Notes: generated from the sequence alone by a model not told the origin. A DNA stretch of 64,000 nt from Congeria kusceri (GCA_027627225.1 CM051034.1:7044058-7108057); one strand, 5' to 3'. Positions 1 through 12,478 are shown, counted from the stretch's first letter. A program made the numbers and translations.

Positions 1-32
1 TATTTCTCCGTATAGTGCAATATATAATCGTT

Positions 33-431
33 TCACTTAGACACAAAATTACATATTGGCATAGCACTTGTTCTGAAATGCATAGCATTACTTTTGTTCA
101 TATTAATAAACATATGATTATTATCACACCGGTTGCACAAAAAGTTTGTCATACATTGTAAATCATGCTCATTTTTAGCAAGAATAACAACATCATCTGC
201 ATACATCAATATTGAAAAGTGTGTTCCATCGTCAAGTTCAATGCCTAGTCCTAGTTGGTTTGCCGAGTCATTTAGGAAGCAATTAAACAATATCGCTGAT
301 AAGATAAACCCTTGACGCAAACCGATCTTAATATAGAACCAGTCAGACATATATCCATTTAAACTTACACAGGATTGTACATTTTCATAGAGCGATTTTT
401 TTGCTCTCAACATTCTACTATTAACCCCCAT
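33..431 (-). mobile_element. LINE (non-LTR retrotransposon) reverse transcriptase fragment
   Basis: An open frame of 132 codons carries core reverse-transcriptase motifs: GLRQGFILSAILFN (residues 38-51, the GLRQGDPLSP-type block) and the catalytic YADDVVILA (residues 77-85), followed by a downstream palm region. YADD within this block is typical of non-LTR retrotransposons. Only the palm core is present: no endonuclease or C-terminal part is visible and the frame closes at both ends, so this is a dead fragment. The D of the GLRQGD block is replaced by F. The clade cannot be assigned from this piece. Confidence 0.8.
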
Positions 432-1077
432 TTCTGCAAGACCAGTACTGATTTGTTCCAGTGATCGGTAACTCCCTGGACATATCTTCCAAAATAAAGG
501 AATGTTTTAATTCATGGAACCAAACTGTGATCCGGATCACCATCCACGCATAATCCTTTTTTCATTGGTCCATTTCCAATCTTACCAGAAAGTTTCAACA
601 AATCATAACTTTTGCGTTAAGTTGCTTACTGACAATTAAACAAACAAATAAATAAACCAACGATTTCAAAACACCCTTTGCGAAGGTAACAATTGTAAGG
701 TTTTCAGTGACAATTATTTGAGGAAGGAACACAATATGCATTGATACCGGTATCAAACAAAGTTTACAGGAATCTCACGTGCAAACCATAATAATTCAAA
801 TCAACAGAGTAAATAAATGTTTATTTAACCATACTTAATCGCATGAACAACTGCTAATGAAATTCTTTATATTAATATAATAATTCATTTGTAATGTGAA
901 ACCCTGTTTAACATATTGCATTAGGAATAAAATATTACGCAAAGTTTCATAATGAAGGGTATAATGAAAACAAGCAATGAACACATAAACGATTTCAAAT
1001 GGCAAAAATAATGCGTTTCTGTAAGCACACTTATTCAATAATTCTCAACAATAATATCAATTACAATTTCCTGAATG

Positions 1078-1240
1078 CTAATGTGAGGAGGTTAAGTTGT
1101 TATGGTAATGTGAGGAGGTTAAGTTGTTATGCTAATGCGAGGAGGTTAAGTTGTTATGCTAATGTGAGGAGGTTAAGTTGTTATGCTAATGTGAGGAGGT
1201 TAAGTTGTTCTGCTTATGTGAGGAGGTTAAGTTGTTCGCC
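1078..1240. repeat. 27-bp minisatellite, 6 copies, overlapping the GPCR stop codon
   Basis: The unit is about 27 bp with core GTGAGGAGGTTAAGTTGTTA. Six tandem copies end at the 3' end of the GPCR gene. On the minus strand the last receptor codons and stop (AACAACTTAA) are the first part of the array, so the unit seems to have been seeded by the coding end. The array continues into the presumed 3' UTR. Confidence 0.85.
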
Positions 1241-2501
1241 TGTGTTTAAACAGTGTGGCTACGGAATGTTTAATGTCTAACAGTACTTTCTTGAACTGCT
1301 GGTCCAGACATCCGTAAATAATCGGGTTGATAACGTGATTGATAAACACCAACCGGAAGAAGAAGAAGTAGGTCGCCTTTCCGGAGTTGTCCATGTGCCG
1401 CAATATGTCGTCTGCTCTCGAGATGAAAGCTAGAAGAGTGAGGTACAGAATGGAGGTGATGATAAACACCGTGGTCAGGATTAACATAATCAACGTCTTC
1501 TGGCGTACTCTGTTGACTTTGTCAAGTCTCTGGTGGGCAATTGCAGTTGTTATTAACTTTGAGTCCTTCCCACTGATTTTGCCAGGATTTTCTCTGCCAC
1601 TGGCAACTATACTCACATTTTCAACCTCAATGACAATTTCACTAGATATATCACTGTTATTTTTGGTACCCAAGTTTGACGGCGCCTCCACATCAACTTT
1701 TCCGTCCACTTCAGTCTTTGTTAGTTCATCCGACGTCGAACAATACCCGTCTTCGGATCGCAAACTTAACGCGTTCGCCGTACTGCAGCTTTGGTCATCC
1801 GAATTGGCCGCCCGTTGGGACCCTGGTCGTCGTTGGAACCTACTTTCACCCAGTATCAACTTTTTGGCCACAAATATGTACAGTATAAACATGACCACGA
1901 GACACATTGAGACAATAACCTCTACGGATGTCACGTATGCAAACGGCGCAGTGGAATCAACGTACTGTTGATCCTTCTCGCAGACCGTGACAATGATTGA
2001 CGTGTTCTTGTATTCCTTCAGATGAGAGTTCACACCCCATAGAATGGAAACCGGAACTGCCATTGCGACGGCAATGACGTGGATAACCCCACACAAGATA
2101 AACGCTTGCCGCGGATGAATCTGCCAACCAAACGGCGTGCATACCTTCCTGTAGCGATCGACAGCTATTATGCACAGACACACGGCTTCGCCGACCACCG
2201 TGTAGACGTTGAAAAAGGATTTTACTTTACAGAAAATCGGAAATGGGTAGGCGTACCAGTTTTGTTGCGTAATGATCTCGCCTGGCATAGTGGTAAGCGT
2301 GCTCGTGAAGTCAAGGAACGCCAAACAGAGAACGAAGTACCGGAAGTTACAAGTGTGGTACCTAAAGATAAACACGTAGAGCACGAACAGATTTCCGACA
2401 AAGCCGACGATAGCTTCAATGCCGACAAAAACTGTCACCGGCAAAACTGCCGACTTCATGTTGTTGTTCAGATCTTCTATCAGATCGGTGTCTGACGTCA
2501 T
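1227..2501 (-). CDS. Rhodopsin-class (class A) G protein-coupled receptor, orphan
   Basis: A single-exon 424-aa ORF with seven hydrophobic segments, expected in the plasma membrane. Class A landmarks: GN in TM1 (N37), LAFLD in TM2 (D64), TM3 Cys91 pairing with Cys174 in ECL2, DRY at 115-117 (as DRYRKVCTPF), and NPIIY at 392-396 followed by F403 in helix 8. The third intracellular loop is very long (about 214-334) and Ser/Asp-rich, resembling peptide and amine receptors that signal through long ICL3. It is derived: TM4 lacks the usual Trp, TM5 lacks the usual Pro, and TM6 lacks CWxP. An upstream in-frame TAG about 50 nt before the ATG supports this start. The ligand cannot be told. It is not in an obvious cluster here. 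The stop codon lies in a minisatellite. Confidence 0.88.
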   Translation of the reverse strand: MTSDTDLIEDLNNNMKSAVLPVTVFVGIEAIVGFVGNLFVLYVFIFRYHTCNFRYFVLCLAFLDFTSTLTTMPGEIITQQNWYAYPFPIFCKVKSFFNVYTVVGEAVCLCIIAVDRYRKVCTPFGWQIHPRQAFILCGVIHVIAVAMAVPVSILWGVNSHLKEYKNTSIIVTVCEKDQQYVDSTAPFAYVTSVEVIVSMCLVVMFILYIFVAKKLILGESRFQRRPGSQRAANSDDQSCSTANALSLRSEDGYCSTSDELTKTEVDGKVDVEAPSNLGTKNNSDISSEIVIEVENVSIVASGRENPGKISGKDSKLITTAIAHQRLDKVNRVRQKTLIMLILTTVFIITSILYLTLLAFISRADDILRHMDNSGKATYFFFFRLVFINHVINPIIYGCLDQQFKKVLLDIKHSVATLFKHRRTT

Positions 2502-4865
2502 CGTTGTGGTCGGGGCTTTCGTTGGTGACGTAACAGCAAGAATCTATGAAAACTATGGTAAGCACACTCCGTTGAAGTGACCAAAACAACGAGGTTTTTT
2601 TTCTACCTTCTGTTCCTTCGGATTTTTTAGTCAAACACCTTGATATAAGTTTTAATGATTGTAGTTGTAACAAACTTTTCTTCTTCCTTCACTTCAATGG
2701 CAATGTTTGCAAAATCAAATGAATGGTGCACAGTTTGTACAAGATCTTAAATCAGATTTCAGTCCTTAATAATTTCTTTCGCACCTTTGCCTGTATGGGC
2801 ACTTGAGGCAGCGTTCGACTGAGGCAAAGGGAATCTCTTTATATATCAATTAACGATACTTTAGATTTAACTTTTGATTTGTGTTAAAATCACACTTTCG
2901 TCCGCGGTATTCAAGTTTTGTATTCGAATTGTCACTATTCCTTTTTTCCTCTGTATATTGAAGTTATCACTAATGGTAATTTTTCAGTTTTAAATAAAAG
3001 AATGGCTAAAGCTGATATTTTCTTTCTCTCATCCTCTGAATTTAAGTCAACAGCTCTTGTCACTTTGTATATAAATCTTGTCCATACAATTTGATTTATA
3101 TATTTTTAAATCTTGTCCATGTATGCAATTTGATTTATATATTTCTAAATCTTGTCCATACAATCTGGTTTATATCTATCTCGCCTGAATGAACAGCACA
3201 TGCCACTTAAGTTTCCAAATTGAAATATCCTTGTTGATGTAACGGACACACAATCTCACTGTCCCCCTGTCGACAGTGTGTGCACTGCATGAGAGATGTG
3301 ACACAATTTTTATACTCACTCTACCATATGTACGTCCTTATTGACTAAACTGGTCACATGTTTTCTTCGTAGTAACAGTACACGTAAGTGACGGAGGAAT
3401 CCTCGAAATTAAAGTAATAACAAACAACTTGCGATGTTTTCGCGAATAATTGTCAACGTCAATACTGTATTTATAGATTTGAGTACCGATCTGTGAACAC
3501 TAGAGGTCAAAACATTACCGCAATGCGCTATCAAGTTAAGCCATTTTATCCTTTTTAAACAAAGTACATTGATAACAAGGCAACGATAACAATGTTTCAA
3601 GGTTATTTTTAATATGTCCAGATTGCAGGTTCATGGTACACAAGATATGAATGAAAATAAAGTACTCGTGGTGGAAAACGCTATAATTAAAAAATACATT
3701 ACATGTATACACTGTTTAACGCCATTTGTTTGCATCTGTTTTGTATAAAATTCAATATAGTGTGCATATTTGTATACAAATCATAACTTTTTTCGTGAAT
3801 TCATTTTCTTGGTTGATAATCGTAATCATTAATATTAACATTAATATTAGTACATGTATATCTGTGTGTGTATTTTATCAGCGTAGCTGTTTAACCCAAC
3901 TTTTGACCTTGCCAAGACCTTCTCAACATCCAATCAAATGTAGTATAAATCCCAAGCGAGTAGTCCCGAATTAATAAATAGGCTAAGACGCCCACATTGA
4001 TCATACATTAATAATCACAAAAAATGTGTACAACATACAGATGACCGATTCGTATCAAGTTTAGATATTGATTGCAAACTCGATTATAAAGCATAGTTGG
4101 CACCAAAAAGTGTTCATATACTCGCAACATTATTCAAGGTATTTTACAAGTAATTTGCATGTTATTGAGCAATACATTTGCAGTTTTGAAGCGATGAAAA
4201 TGATTACATTTCATTCGTCCGAGTTACCGCTTGTTTAAACGTACTAGGGTTGTTAAATAAAAAAAAACACAAGAAAGTGATAGCGACGTCAGTGACGTCA
4301 AAATGGCAACCGCGACGTCGGGCGAAAGCGGTTTAGTAACTGTTTTGTATATGTTGCTGTTTTGCTCTAACCAGACTGTTTGTTGTGAAATTTGGAAGAC
4401 GTGTTCCTCATAGATTTCTGTTTATTGTAATGTATATTTCACTTGTCTGTGACATCAGGTATTAAAATTATAAATACAGTCTACACATTTATTAAACAAC
4501 CCTCATACGTCACAAAGGAAAGTGTATTTTAGCTGTGAATGTATTTGTCAACAAGGTGTTTATTACTGATTACGCAGTATTTTCCGTGTTGCTGACCTAC
4601 TTGAAAATAAGTATTTTTATTCAACATTTTATTATAGAATAACAGTGTATACATACTGTATTTAGTTGTTGTTTTTTTACAGAATTACTGTGTATACATC
4701 CTGTATTTAGTTTTTATTGTGTAGAAACAACAACAAAGCAACTTAAAAAGAAATGTAAGGAGTATGATTAAAGTATGGAATATTATATATATGTATGTAT
4801 TGTGTGCTGTACGTATGTATCAGTCTAGTAAGACATGCGACGAATATGTGCATCATCGTATATCA
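2502..4865. other. Gene-free stretch upstream of the GPCR
   Basis: No convincing coding sequence. It contains a short degenerate tandem repeat at about 3077-3175 (unit about 45 bp, core TCTTGTCCATACAAT), a two-copy repeat at about 4640-4715 (TGTATACAT core), and a CpG-bearing patch near 4284-4320. The GPCR promoter should lie in the first part, but no core element is clear. Confidence 0.5.
4284..4320 (+). promoter_or_regulatory. CRE-like palindrome with CpG patch
   Basis: A perfect TGACGTCA (4293-4300) with an overlapping GCGACGTCAG just upstream and a further GCGACGTCGG just downstream, in otherwise CpG-poor DNA. TGACGTCA is the CREB/ATF consensus. An ATG follows at once, but its frame runs only 36 codons and no good donor is seen, so a transcript is not shown. 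Confidence 0.3.
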
Positions 4866-5652
4866 AACAAGATTCTGTGTTTTATAAACACACATGCCTC
4901 CGGTTGGTGCTGGGTAGTCCATTTCTTAGTCAAAATTAGGTCAAGTTCAAGGTCAAAGTGAGGTTGGGTGATATGGGTGGATGGGAACGGTCATAAGTAA
5001 AAACTGTGTAAATATCCAAGTGTTGCAGTGAGCGGTGTTGGTGCTAGACGAAACGGTAAAATCTAGTTAACCAGGAAATGGCACTTTTGAATTATTATAT
5101 GTCCAAATTAGTTCAAGGTCAAACTCAAAGTAAAGTTGGGTGATATGGTGGATTGGAGATGGTCATAAACAACAACTGTGTAAGTATCCAAGTGTTGTAG
5201 CAAGCGATATTGGTGCTAGACGAAATGTTAAAATCTAGTTAACCAAGAAACAGCCCATTTGATTTATTCTAAGTGCAAATTAGGTCAAGGTCAAGGTCAA
5301 AGTGAGGTTGGGTGATATGGGTGGATTGGGAACGGTCATAAGTAACAACTATGTAAATATCTGAGTGTTTTAGTAAGCGGTGCTTGTGCTAGACGAAACG
5401 GTAAAATCTAGTTAACCAAGAAATGGCACGTTTGAATTATTATTAGGTCAAGGTCAAAGTGAGGTTGGGTGACATGGTGGATAGAGAATGGTGATAAGCA
5501 ACAACTGAGTAAGTATCAAAGTGTTGTAGTAAGCAGTGTTGGTGCTAGACGAAACGGTTAAATCTACTTAACCTTGTCACGGACGGAAGGACGGACGGAC
5601 AGGGCGATCATTATATTCCTCCTGCATCAAGATGCCGGGGGCATAAAAACCA
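4866..5652 (+). mobile_element. Pearl/Helentron-like tandem-repeat element, family A copy 1
   Basis: The 5' end has a hairpin (TGTGTTT/AAACACA type) followed by CACATGCC. The body is about four tandem units of roughly 150-170 bp (GGTCAAAGTGAGGTTGGGTG core). It ends in GGACGGACGGACAGGGC and a hairpin GCCTCCCGCATC/GATGCCGGGGGC. The 5' ATGCC(C)CCGG and 3' CCGGGGGCAT are subterminal inverted repeats. This layout matches bivalve pearl-type elements, regarded as non-autonomous Helentron relatives. No coding capacity. Confidence 0.75.
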
Positions 5653-6213
5653 ACCAAGTTACATATTTATCAGCTTTAAATATTGAAAAGGGAAGTTCAA
5701 TTTACATTCCTAGGTTGCTATATTACACCATACGCCGAATATCTTTTTTAAGGTATTTCTTTTTTCTCTAATTTTTATATTCATTTGCGAGCTCTATTTA
5801 AATATCTCTAAACGCCTTGGTAACTATATCAAGCGAACTGTTGAATTTTCACTGATAATGTACTGTGTCAAGTGAAGAGAATGAAATGAGTAGACCTGAT
5901 TTTTTGCTAACCGCATGACTAAAACCTATTGTCAAAATTATAATTGATGCATGACACAACAATAATTTATCAACATGCTGATGATGTCATGAAAAAAACA
6001 TGTATTAGTGCAATAATATTTAATTACATGTACACTCGTTGATAGCGATGTCGACAATAGCCCGTAATGACCAATAAGAAATTGAATATACAAATACAAA
6101 ATATATGTACTGTACAAAATCATGGAGTGTATGTTAATTCTTAAGAAAGATACTGACGAAGATAAGAGAAGCATTGACGTTTAAAGACCGACCATTGGCT
6201 TTTATTTAGGAGT

Positions 6214-6535
6214 AAAAAATATGTTTGTTTCAGGTTACATGCTAAAAAAATTACGGTAGGTAGGTCGGGATTTATATATATATATTTTTTTTTTTATTTG
6301 GTAAATGGTGAACTTAAAGATTCTCAAACTGAATAAATATTCAAAAACATATATTGATAATATCCTTAAACATACGTAGATGCTTTCAAAACAAACCACT
6401 TATTTAACAAAAAACACATGTTATTATTGAAAATGGTAGATAAAACAAAAATATATCTGACAAACCCAATAAAATGTTCAAGGGTCGGGGCATTTTTCAG
6501 GGTAGGTCGGGTAACCTGAAACGAACATATTTTTG
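6214..6535. mobile_element. MITE with about 25-bp TIRs, family E copy 1
   Basis: About 320 bp bounded by inverted ends of ATGTTTGTTTCAGGTTAC type (left) and GTAACCTGAAACGAACAT (right). The interior is AT-rich without an ORF. A second copy in the same orientation lies at 54345-54662. Target duplication is not clear. Confidence 0.7.
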
Positions 6536-6944
6536 TACGCCTTATAAACACAAATTCTTGGTCCCGTCGATCTATATCGTTGGTTTCGAAGATGAATTTC
6601 ACTTGCTTGTTATACATGTCCATTGTATGAACCACTGGCCCCTAATTCTAAAACAAACTTAAGTTAGTATATATTTTAAGCAGGATTAAATTAAGATCAC
6701 TATTTGCATATTGCAATAAAGTGTGCAGTAAAAATATTGTAAACAAATATGCCATTTTGAATGAAAATTGTATTTCAGATAATCACAATAAATAATAGTT
6801 TGTGTTGTAACATTTGTTTGAAAATAATTATTTTGATAAAATAAGAGAGTATACCAAGATGAAGGCTATTGATTGTTTTCCATAAAAGTGGATCTAAACA
6901 AACAAACTTAAAAAAAACACAACAATACAAGTTCAATAAGGGCT

Positions 6945-8040
6945 ATAATTCAATCGAAATCCAGGACAGAGTTAAACGCTCTTGTCATACAGTCTCACCT
7001 CATTATGCTGAGCAAGTATATTAAGTTTGAAAGCTGTAGGTCAAATAGTTTTCAAGAAAAACTAAACCGGAAAAACTCAACAAAAGATCTAAATCGAAAA
7101 AGGGTAATAATTTATTCCAAATCCGTCTCATATATTTGGTTTTAGTCCTACACACTTAACTTATCACGCTAAATAATTATACCAAGTTTGAAAGCTGGAG
7201 TGTTTAAGAAAAATGGAACTAAACAAAAAACTGAACGGAAAAAGGTCTACTGTAATTACCCTAAGTATTGGGACACTTAAAAATAATTATTTTTTACTGT
7301 CCCAATATTAAGGGACAACAAAATAATTCCCAACATTGTGTCTCAACATTTAGGGCAATATATGATACAATCTATTCTGCACAATATCTATGTCTTGAAC
7401 CAATTAATTACTGTTATTTCTTTGGGATAATAATTGCTTAATAAATATATATCAACTATTTAATTATAAATAATTAGAAGGAATATATTTAGGTGACGGA
7501 TGATCAATTATTTCTTGCTGGGGACTTAATGGTAATTAATTGAGAAGCCAAATAGAAGACCATGTTCTAGTAAAGTACACAGTTTGCACTACGTGTCAAC
7601 TACATGCAAACATTCCCCTGATGGTGTACATTATGATGTATAGATAAGCAAGCGCAATATACCGTGTCACAAGTTGCTATGCAACCAGCGTAGTGGCAGG
7701 GAATGGGAAGTTTATATAGTAACAACATAAGGTGCCGTTTTGGTGTCGCAATTTTAGGGAACACAACATAGTTAAACTTTGAAATGTGTCCCAATATTAA
7801 GGGGCGCAAACAGAAATATTTTTCCAAAAATTAAGGGTGTCCCAATACTTAGGGTAATTATGGTTAATCGAAAAGGTGTAATAATTCATTCAAAATCCAT
7901 AACAGAGTTAGTTTTTGTCCTAACCACTCGTCTTATCATGCTACATAATTATACCAAGTTTGAAAGCTGTAGGACAAATAGCTTTCAATAAAAGTGCACT
8001 TAAACGAAAAACTGAACAAAAAAGCCAACGCCGACGCCGA
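6945..8040 (+). repeat. Tandem repeat (about 150-180 bp units) split by a nested element
   Basis: Units sharing TACCAAGTTTGAAAGCTG and GTAATAATTTATTCCAAATC cores occur at about 6945-7249 and again at 7865-8035. The gap is the TA-flanked element at 7250-7864. The repeat ends in a CCGACGCCGA tract like other bivalve tandem-core elements. Confidence 0.65.
7250..7864. mobile_element. TA-target (Tc1/mariner-like) non-autonomous TIR element
   Basis: The left end CTGTAATTACCCTAAG and right end CTTAGGGTAATTATGGT form inverted repeats followed by TATTGGGACAC/GTGTCCCAATA. It is 615 bp and flanked by TA at both ends. The host tandem unit provides the empty site (GATCTAAATCG, versus GGTC-TA before and TA-ATCG after), so TA is the duplicated target. 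No transposase is encoded. A related end (TGTCCCAATACTTTGGGTTA) lies at about 47852-47880. Confidence 0.75.
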
Positions 8041-8096
8041 TCAAGTCCAAATTAGTTCAAGGTCAAGGTCAAAGTGAAGTTTGGTGATATGGGTGG
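8041..8096 (+). mobile_element. Fragment of pearl-like family A
   Basis: About 55 bp matching the tandem core of family A (GTCAAGGTCAAAGTGAAG, GATATGGGTGGA), without either end. Confidence 0.55.
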
Positions 8097-8861
8097 ATAA
8101 ATATAATTGGAAGGTCAGTATATAGTAAATGTATAAAATGTCCCATTAAACTTTCACTATTTTTGAGCAATATATTGAGAAAAGTTTTGAACAGCATACA
8201 TGTTTTAATAATTGTCCTAATCTCACTCTTGGTAAAACATTTCCGTGAATATTCGTTGAAATCAACGCTAAGTGCCCAGTCGTGAATGGGGCACTGATAT
8301 TTGTTGTCATTAATTTTGGATACTAATTCGTGAAAATTTCGTTTTTGAACTCATGTCGACGGTAATTTGAGAACTAAGCACATTATGACAGAGGAAAAAC
8401 TTTCTTAGACAAATAAAAGGGAAAAACCAATTTAAAATGACTGATAATTACGAAATAGTTCTATAAACAAAATCCAATCCAGTAACAATGAACGGAAAAT
8501 ATTCAAGCACACGATCACTCGTTTACGCGTTTCATAAAATTACACCGACAATTTAATTAAAAGCAGCTTACTAACTGATCGATTAGTAGGAAACAATTCT
8601 ACGCGAGACGTTATGACGAAAACGATAAAGGAGAAACCGATCATAATCTCCACTTTTGTAATAGCAAATTATGGTGACATAGAACTGCCTTAAGATAACT
8701 ACTTAAGTCGTGTTACCAATTAAGTTTTGTGTTATTTATCTTATATCTTTATAGCGTTTGCGATGTTTTTTCGACGTAAGATATTTATTTGCTTCATGAA
8801 AACAGGCCTGAAACTGCCCAGAGCTGACATCAGAATTTCAGTTAATAAAAACTTACGTGGT

Positions 8862-9262
8862 ATCACAAATATTAACTAGTTAAAATTTGCGTTGTAAGAT
8901 AATTATCATGATAATATTTCGTGTTGGATAACTGGCAACACGAATTGGTTTGCGAATACATTTGCGATACATGAAAATTAAGTGGTATCGCGAATGTTAA
9001 CTAGATAAGATTTGCGTTGTAAGATAATTGTCATGAAAGATAATGCGGAAGACCTCGCGCACAAATGAAGTGGTGATACGAATATTATCTAGTTAAGATT
9101 CGCGTTGTCAGATAATTATCATGATAATATTCGTATAAGTAAGATAATGCGGAAAGCCTCGCGCACAAATTAAGTGGTAACACGAATATTATCTAGATAA
9201 GATTCGCGTTGTCAGATAATTATCATGATAATATTCGTGTTAGTAAGATAATTCGGAAGACC
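8862..9262. repeat. About 110-bp tandem repeat, 3-4 copies
   Basis: Units contain GATAATTATCATGATAATAT (itself palindromic) and GGAAGACCTCGCGCACAAAT, with copies starting near 8870, 8990, 9075 and 9175. The first copies are more diverged. It is non-coding. Confidence 0.75.
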
Positions 9263-11460
9263 TCGCTACCCCAAGTAAATGAATCTAATGTCAGTTATTG
9301 GCACTTTTAGGCCATTTAGTATAATACTAAAATATCTTGCAGAAAAATATTCGCAAACGCTATCTTAATATCCAGATATATATCATAATAAATAAGTGGT
9401 AACACGAATCTGTTCGCGAACGCTAAGAAGTTAACACGAAAGTTTTCGCGAACCTTAAGTGGTTATCGTATGGCAGTTCTATGCTACCACAGCAAATAAT
9501 TGATTCACTGTGCAGGGTAAACTAACTTATTGAACTTCCTTTTTGGTAAACAATTAAGAAGATCCAGCGCCAATCATTAACATCATTGGTGATTACGTCC
9601 GTTATTTTTCTGGTTACATTTTGGACCACAGTTTCATAGAATTTTGAAATCAGTTTAAAGGAATTGTTAGTTAACCTGGTCACCCGTGGTCATTCGTTTG
9701 TTGAACTGTCGCCCTATTTAGTACTTTAGCTAATATGTCACTGATGTTTACGTTGAACCGTATTGAGTAAATAATTGGTTTAATACAACAATTCAAAATA
9801 AATAATCATATTCATCAAGTATGTATATACTTTCCTTCTGTTGCAGTAACAAACATTTTCATTTGACCGCATTTCAAGGATTGTGGTCACTCGGTGGTCA
9901 ATACATGTCAGTGTACAGTTGTGTGTTGAACTAATGCACTAAATTAAGTTCTTTAAATCAAGTGTTACTGAATGTTGACGTAGGATCGTACTTGAGAAAT
10001 AATTGGTTACTTAAAACAATTCCAAAATAAATAATAATTATACAATAACGTAGGCTTGTTATGTTCATACTGTTGCATTAATTTAAAGCTTAAATACACA
10101 TATAATAATTTGGTGACAGAAGACTGAATACACGTAACACTAAACGTTTACTTAGTTTAAAGCAAAACAAAATCTGCATCAGGGAAATGAAGCTTCAAAC
10201 AAGTTAGGCGAATAGTAAGTGTTATCTTCGGACATAGTTTGTTAATCTTCAGTTTCTCAGATCCGCCGACCTGAGTTTTTAAAATGCAACAAAATGGAAA
10301 TCAAACAATGTAGTAAAAATAATATACCAAAAACAGTATTCCGGATGATGTCCTATATGGATAGTCTTCACATTACAGTTATGATGTACACAGTTAAACA
10401 TAATTATCTTAATTAAACGTAAATCATGTTGAATGTATAAAACGTTGCATTTTATTTATTTGATTTGTTTATTGCCAAAAATTTGTTTAAAATAAAATTT
10501 TATTTTACTTCAGGCTTTTTAACTGTTGTACGATCCAGACCGCTCGTTTTTTTTTTCAAGTACGATCTTTTGTAAACCGGTTTTATGTGTAAAAGAAATA
10601 TCATAACATGTAAACAAAATACTCCTACATGGATGTACAGGTTAAAACGCAAAATTATTTACACTCATGTATATAGCAGTTTAGACACAGACAGGGCAAT
10701 TTCTTATTTACATACTTACTTTCTTCTTGTTCTTTCGGAAAGACCTATGAACAATACAATCGTCTTGCCGCTGGTCTATCTGTGCACGTGGACGGGTCTG
10801 GTATCGATTTTAAAAGACCACGTGGGCATAAAGACATGCCCACGAGAAGTGTATTCTTTATACAGGTGTACATTGAATGCACACTTCAAAATACACGTGT
10901 ACACAACCATAATGAATGTGCCTTAAGTTATACATATCAGGCTATTATTTGATGTACCAAATATTGACTATTATGCATGATCTGTCGCCGATAAAATAAT
11001 TACAGAATAAGCTAAGCATCGACTTTGAATAAAAATAGAAATACTGTACATGCATATTTTCAGGTGAAACTACAAGTAAAATGCATATTAAGTTTAATAT
11101 TTGTTATACTTCCTCTTTGAATTTAAGCTCAATGAATAACTAAAGAACGCACCACCTGACGTTTTAGTAAGAACAATCTGTTCAGGACCTTCCACATGTA
11201 ATACAATGCTGATGAAGCCTTCTCGTTATTCGGTGATGCAAGTAAGATATACTAGTACGTCGGCCTTTCTGGGTAGAAAAAACCTGTCCACTGACTGCAT
11301 GAAAAACCTCGAGCTCTCCGTGCTCTCGCTTTCTCTTGCAGCCAGTAGACAGGTCTTTTACACGCAGGCAGTCTTCAGACTCGGTCCAAAGCATTACCCA
11401 AAGGATATATGTGACATATTAGTGATATTACTAAGCAAACACACGAGATTTTTACGGGCA
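9263..11460. other. AT-rich stretch, no gene recognised
   Basis: Two similar blocks at about 9690-9830 and 9880-10040 (GTCACTGATGTTTACGTTG-like and AATAATTGGTT) suggest an old duplication. The frames at 10585-10926 and on both strands of 11182-11466 show no family features or coding bias that I trust. Confidence 0.4.
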
Positions 11461-11465
11461 AAATA

Positions 11466-12478
11466 AAGCATACACGGTTGACTGGTTAGGTCCAATACTA
11501 GACAGTTCACAGGCCAAGTTCAGTACTAGACAGTTCACTGGTCAAGTCCAATACTAGACAGTTCACAGGTCAGGTCTATTACAAGGTTTACTGGTCAAAC
11601 CAATACCAGACAATTCACTGGTTAAGTCCAATACTAGACAGTTCAATGGTTAAGACTTATACAAGACATCTCAATGGTTAAAACCAATAGGAGACAGTTT
11701 ACTTGTTAAAGCCAATTGAAGGTTTACTGGTTTAGGCCAATACGAGATAGTTCACAGTATCACTGGTTAAGACCAATACAAGGTTAACTAGTTTAGGCCA
11801 ATACGAGATAGTTCACAGTATCACTGGTTAAGACCAATACAAGGTTAAACTAGTTTAGGCCAATAAGAGATAGTTCACTGGTTAAAATTAATACAAGACA
11901 ATTCAATGGTTCAGACCAATAAAGGACAGTTTACTGGTTATGGCTAATACAAGGCAGTTCACTGACCAAATCTAACACAAGACAGTTTATTGGTCAAGTC
12001 CAATACAAGACAGTTTACTGGTTAAGGCCAATAAAAGACAGTTAACAGGTTCAGACCAATACAAGACAGTTTACTGGTCAAATCCAATAAAAAATAATTT
12101 ACAGGTTCAGGCTAATACATGACAGTTTACTGGTTAATACCAAAACAAGAAAGTTTACTGGTAAAGTCCACATCTAGATAGTTCACAGGTAAGGACCAAT
12201 GACGGACAGCTTACTGGTTAAGGAAAAAACCCATCCGTTTACTAGTTAAGCCCAATACAAGACAATCTACTGGTTGAGGCCAATACAAGATATTTTTGTG
12301 CTAAAGTCCAAGACAATGCGTTTTACTGGTAAAGTCCAATATAATACAGATTACTGGTCAAGTCCAATACAAGACAGTTTACAGTTAAGATCAATACGAA
12401 GACAGTTAACTGGTTGCAGCAAATACATTAGATACTGGCTAAATATCATGTGTCAATTTACTTGCTAAAGCACAAACA
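11466..12478. repeat. Degenerate 28-30-bp minisatellite, about 1 kb
   Basis: About 35 copies of a unit like TGGTCAAGTCCAATACAAGA followed by CAGTTTAC. Copies differ by many substitutions and small indels, so the array is old. No coding frame is maintained. Confidence 0.85.

Noticed and set aside
999..1280. Plus ORF with NVRRLSCYA repeats
   Set aside because: Translation of the 27-bp minisatellite opposite the GPCR end.
1387..2495. Plus-strand ORFs over the GPCR
   Set aside because: Shadow frames of the receptor gene.
11182..11466. 70- and 86-codon ORFs on both strands
   Set aside because: No family features, overlapping each other, and no splice context; could be a decayed fragment but not supportable.
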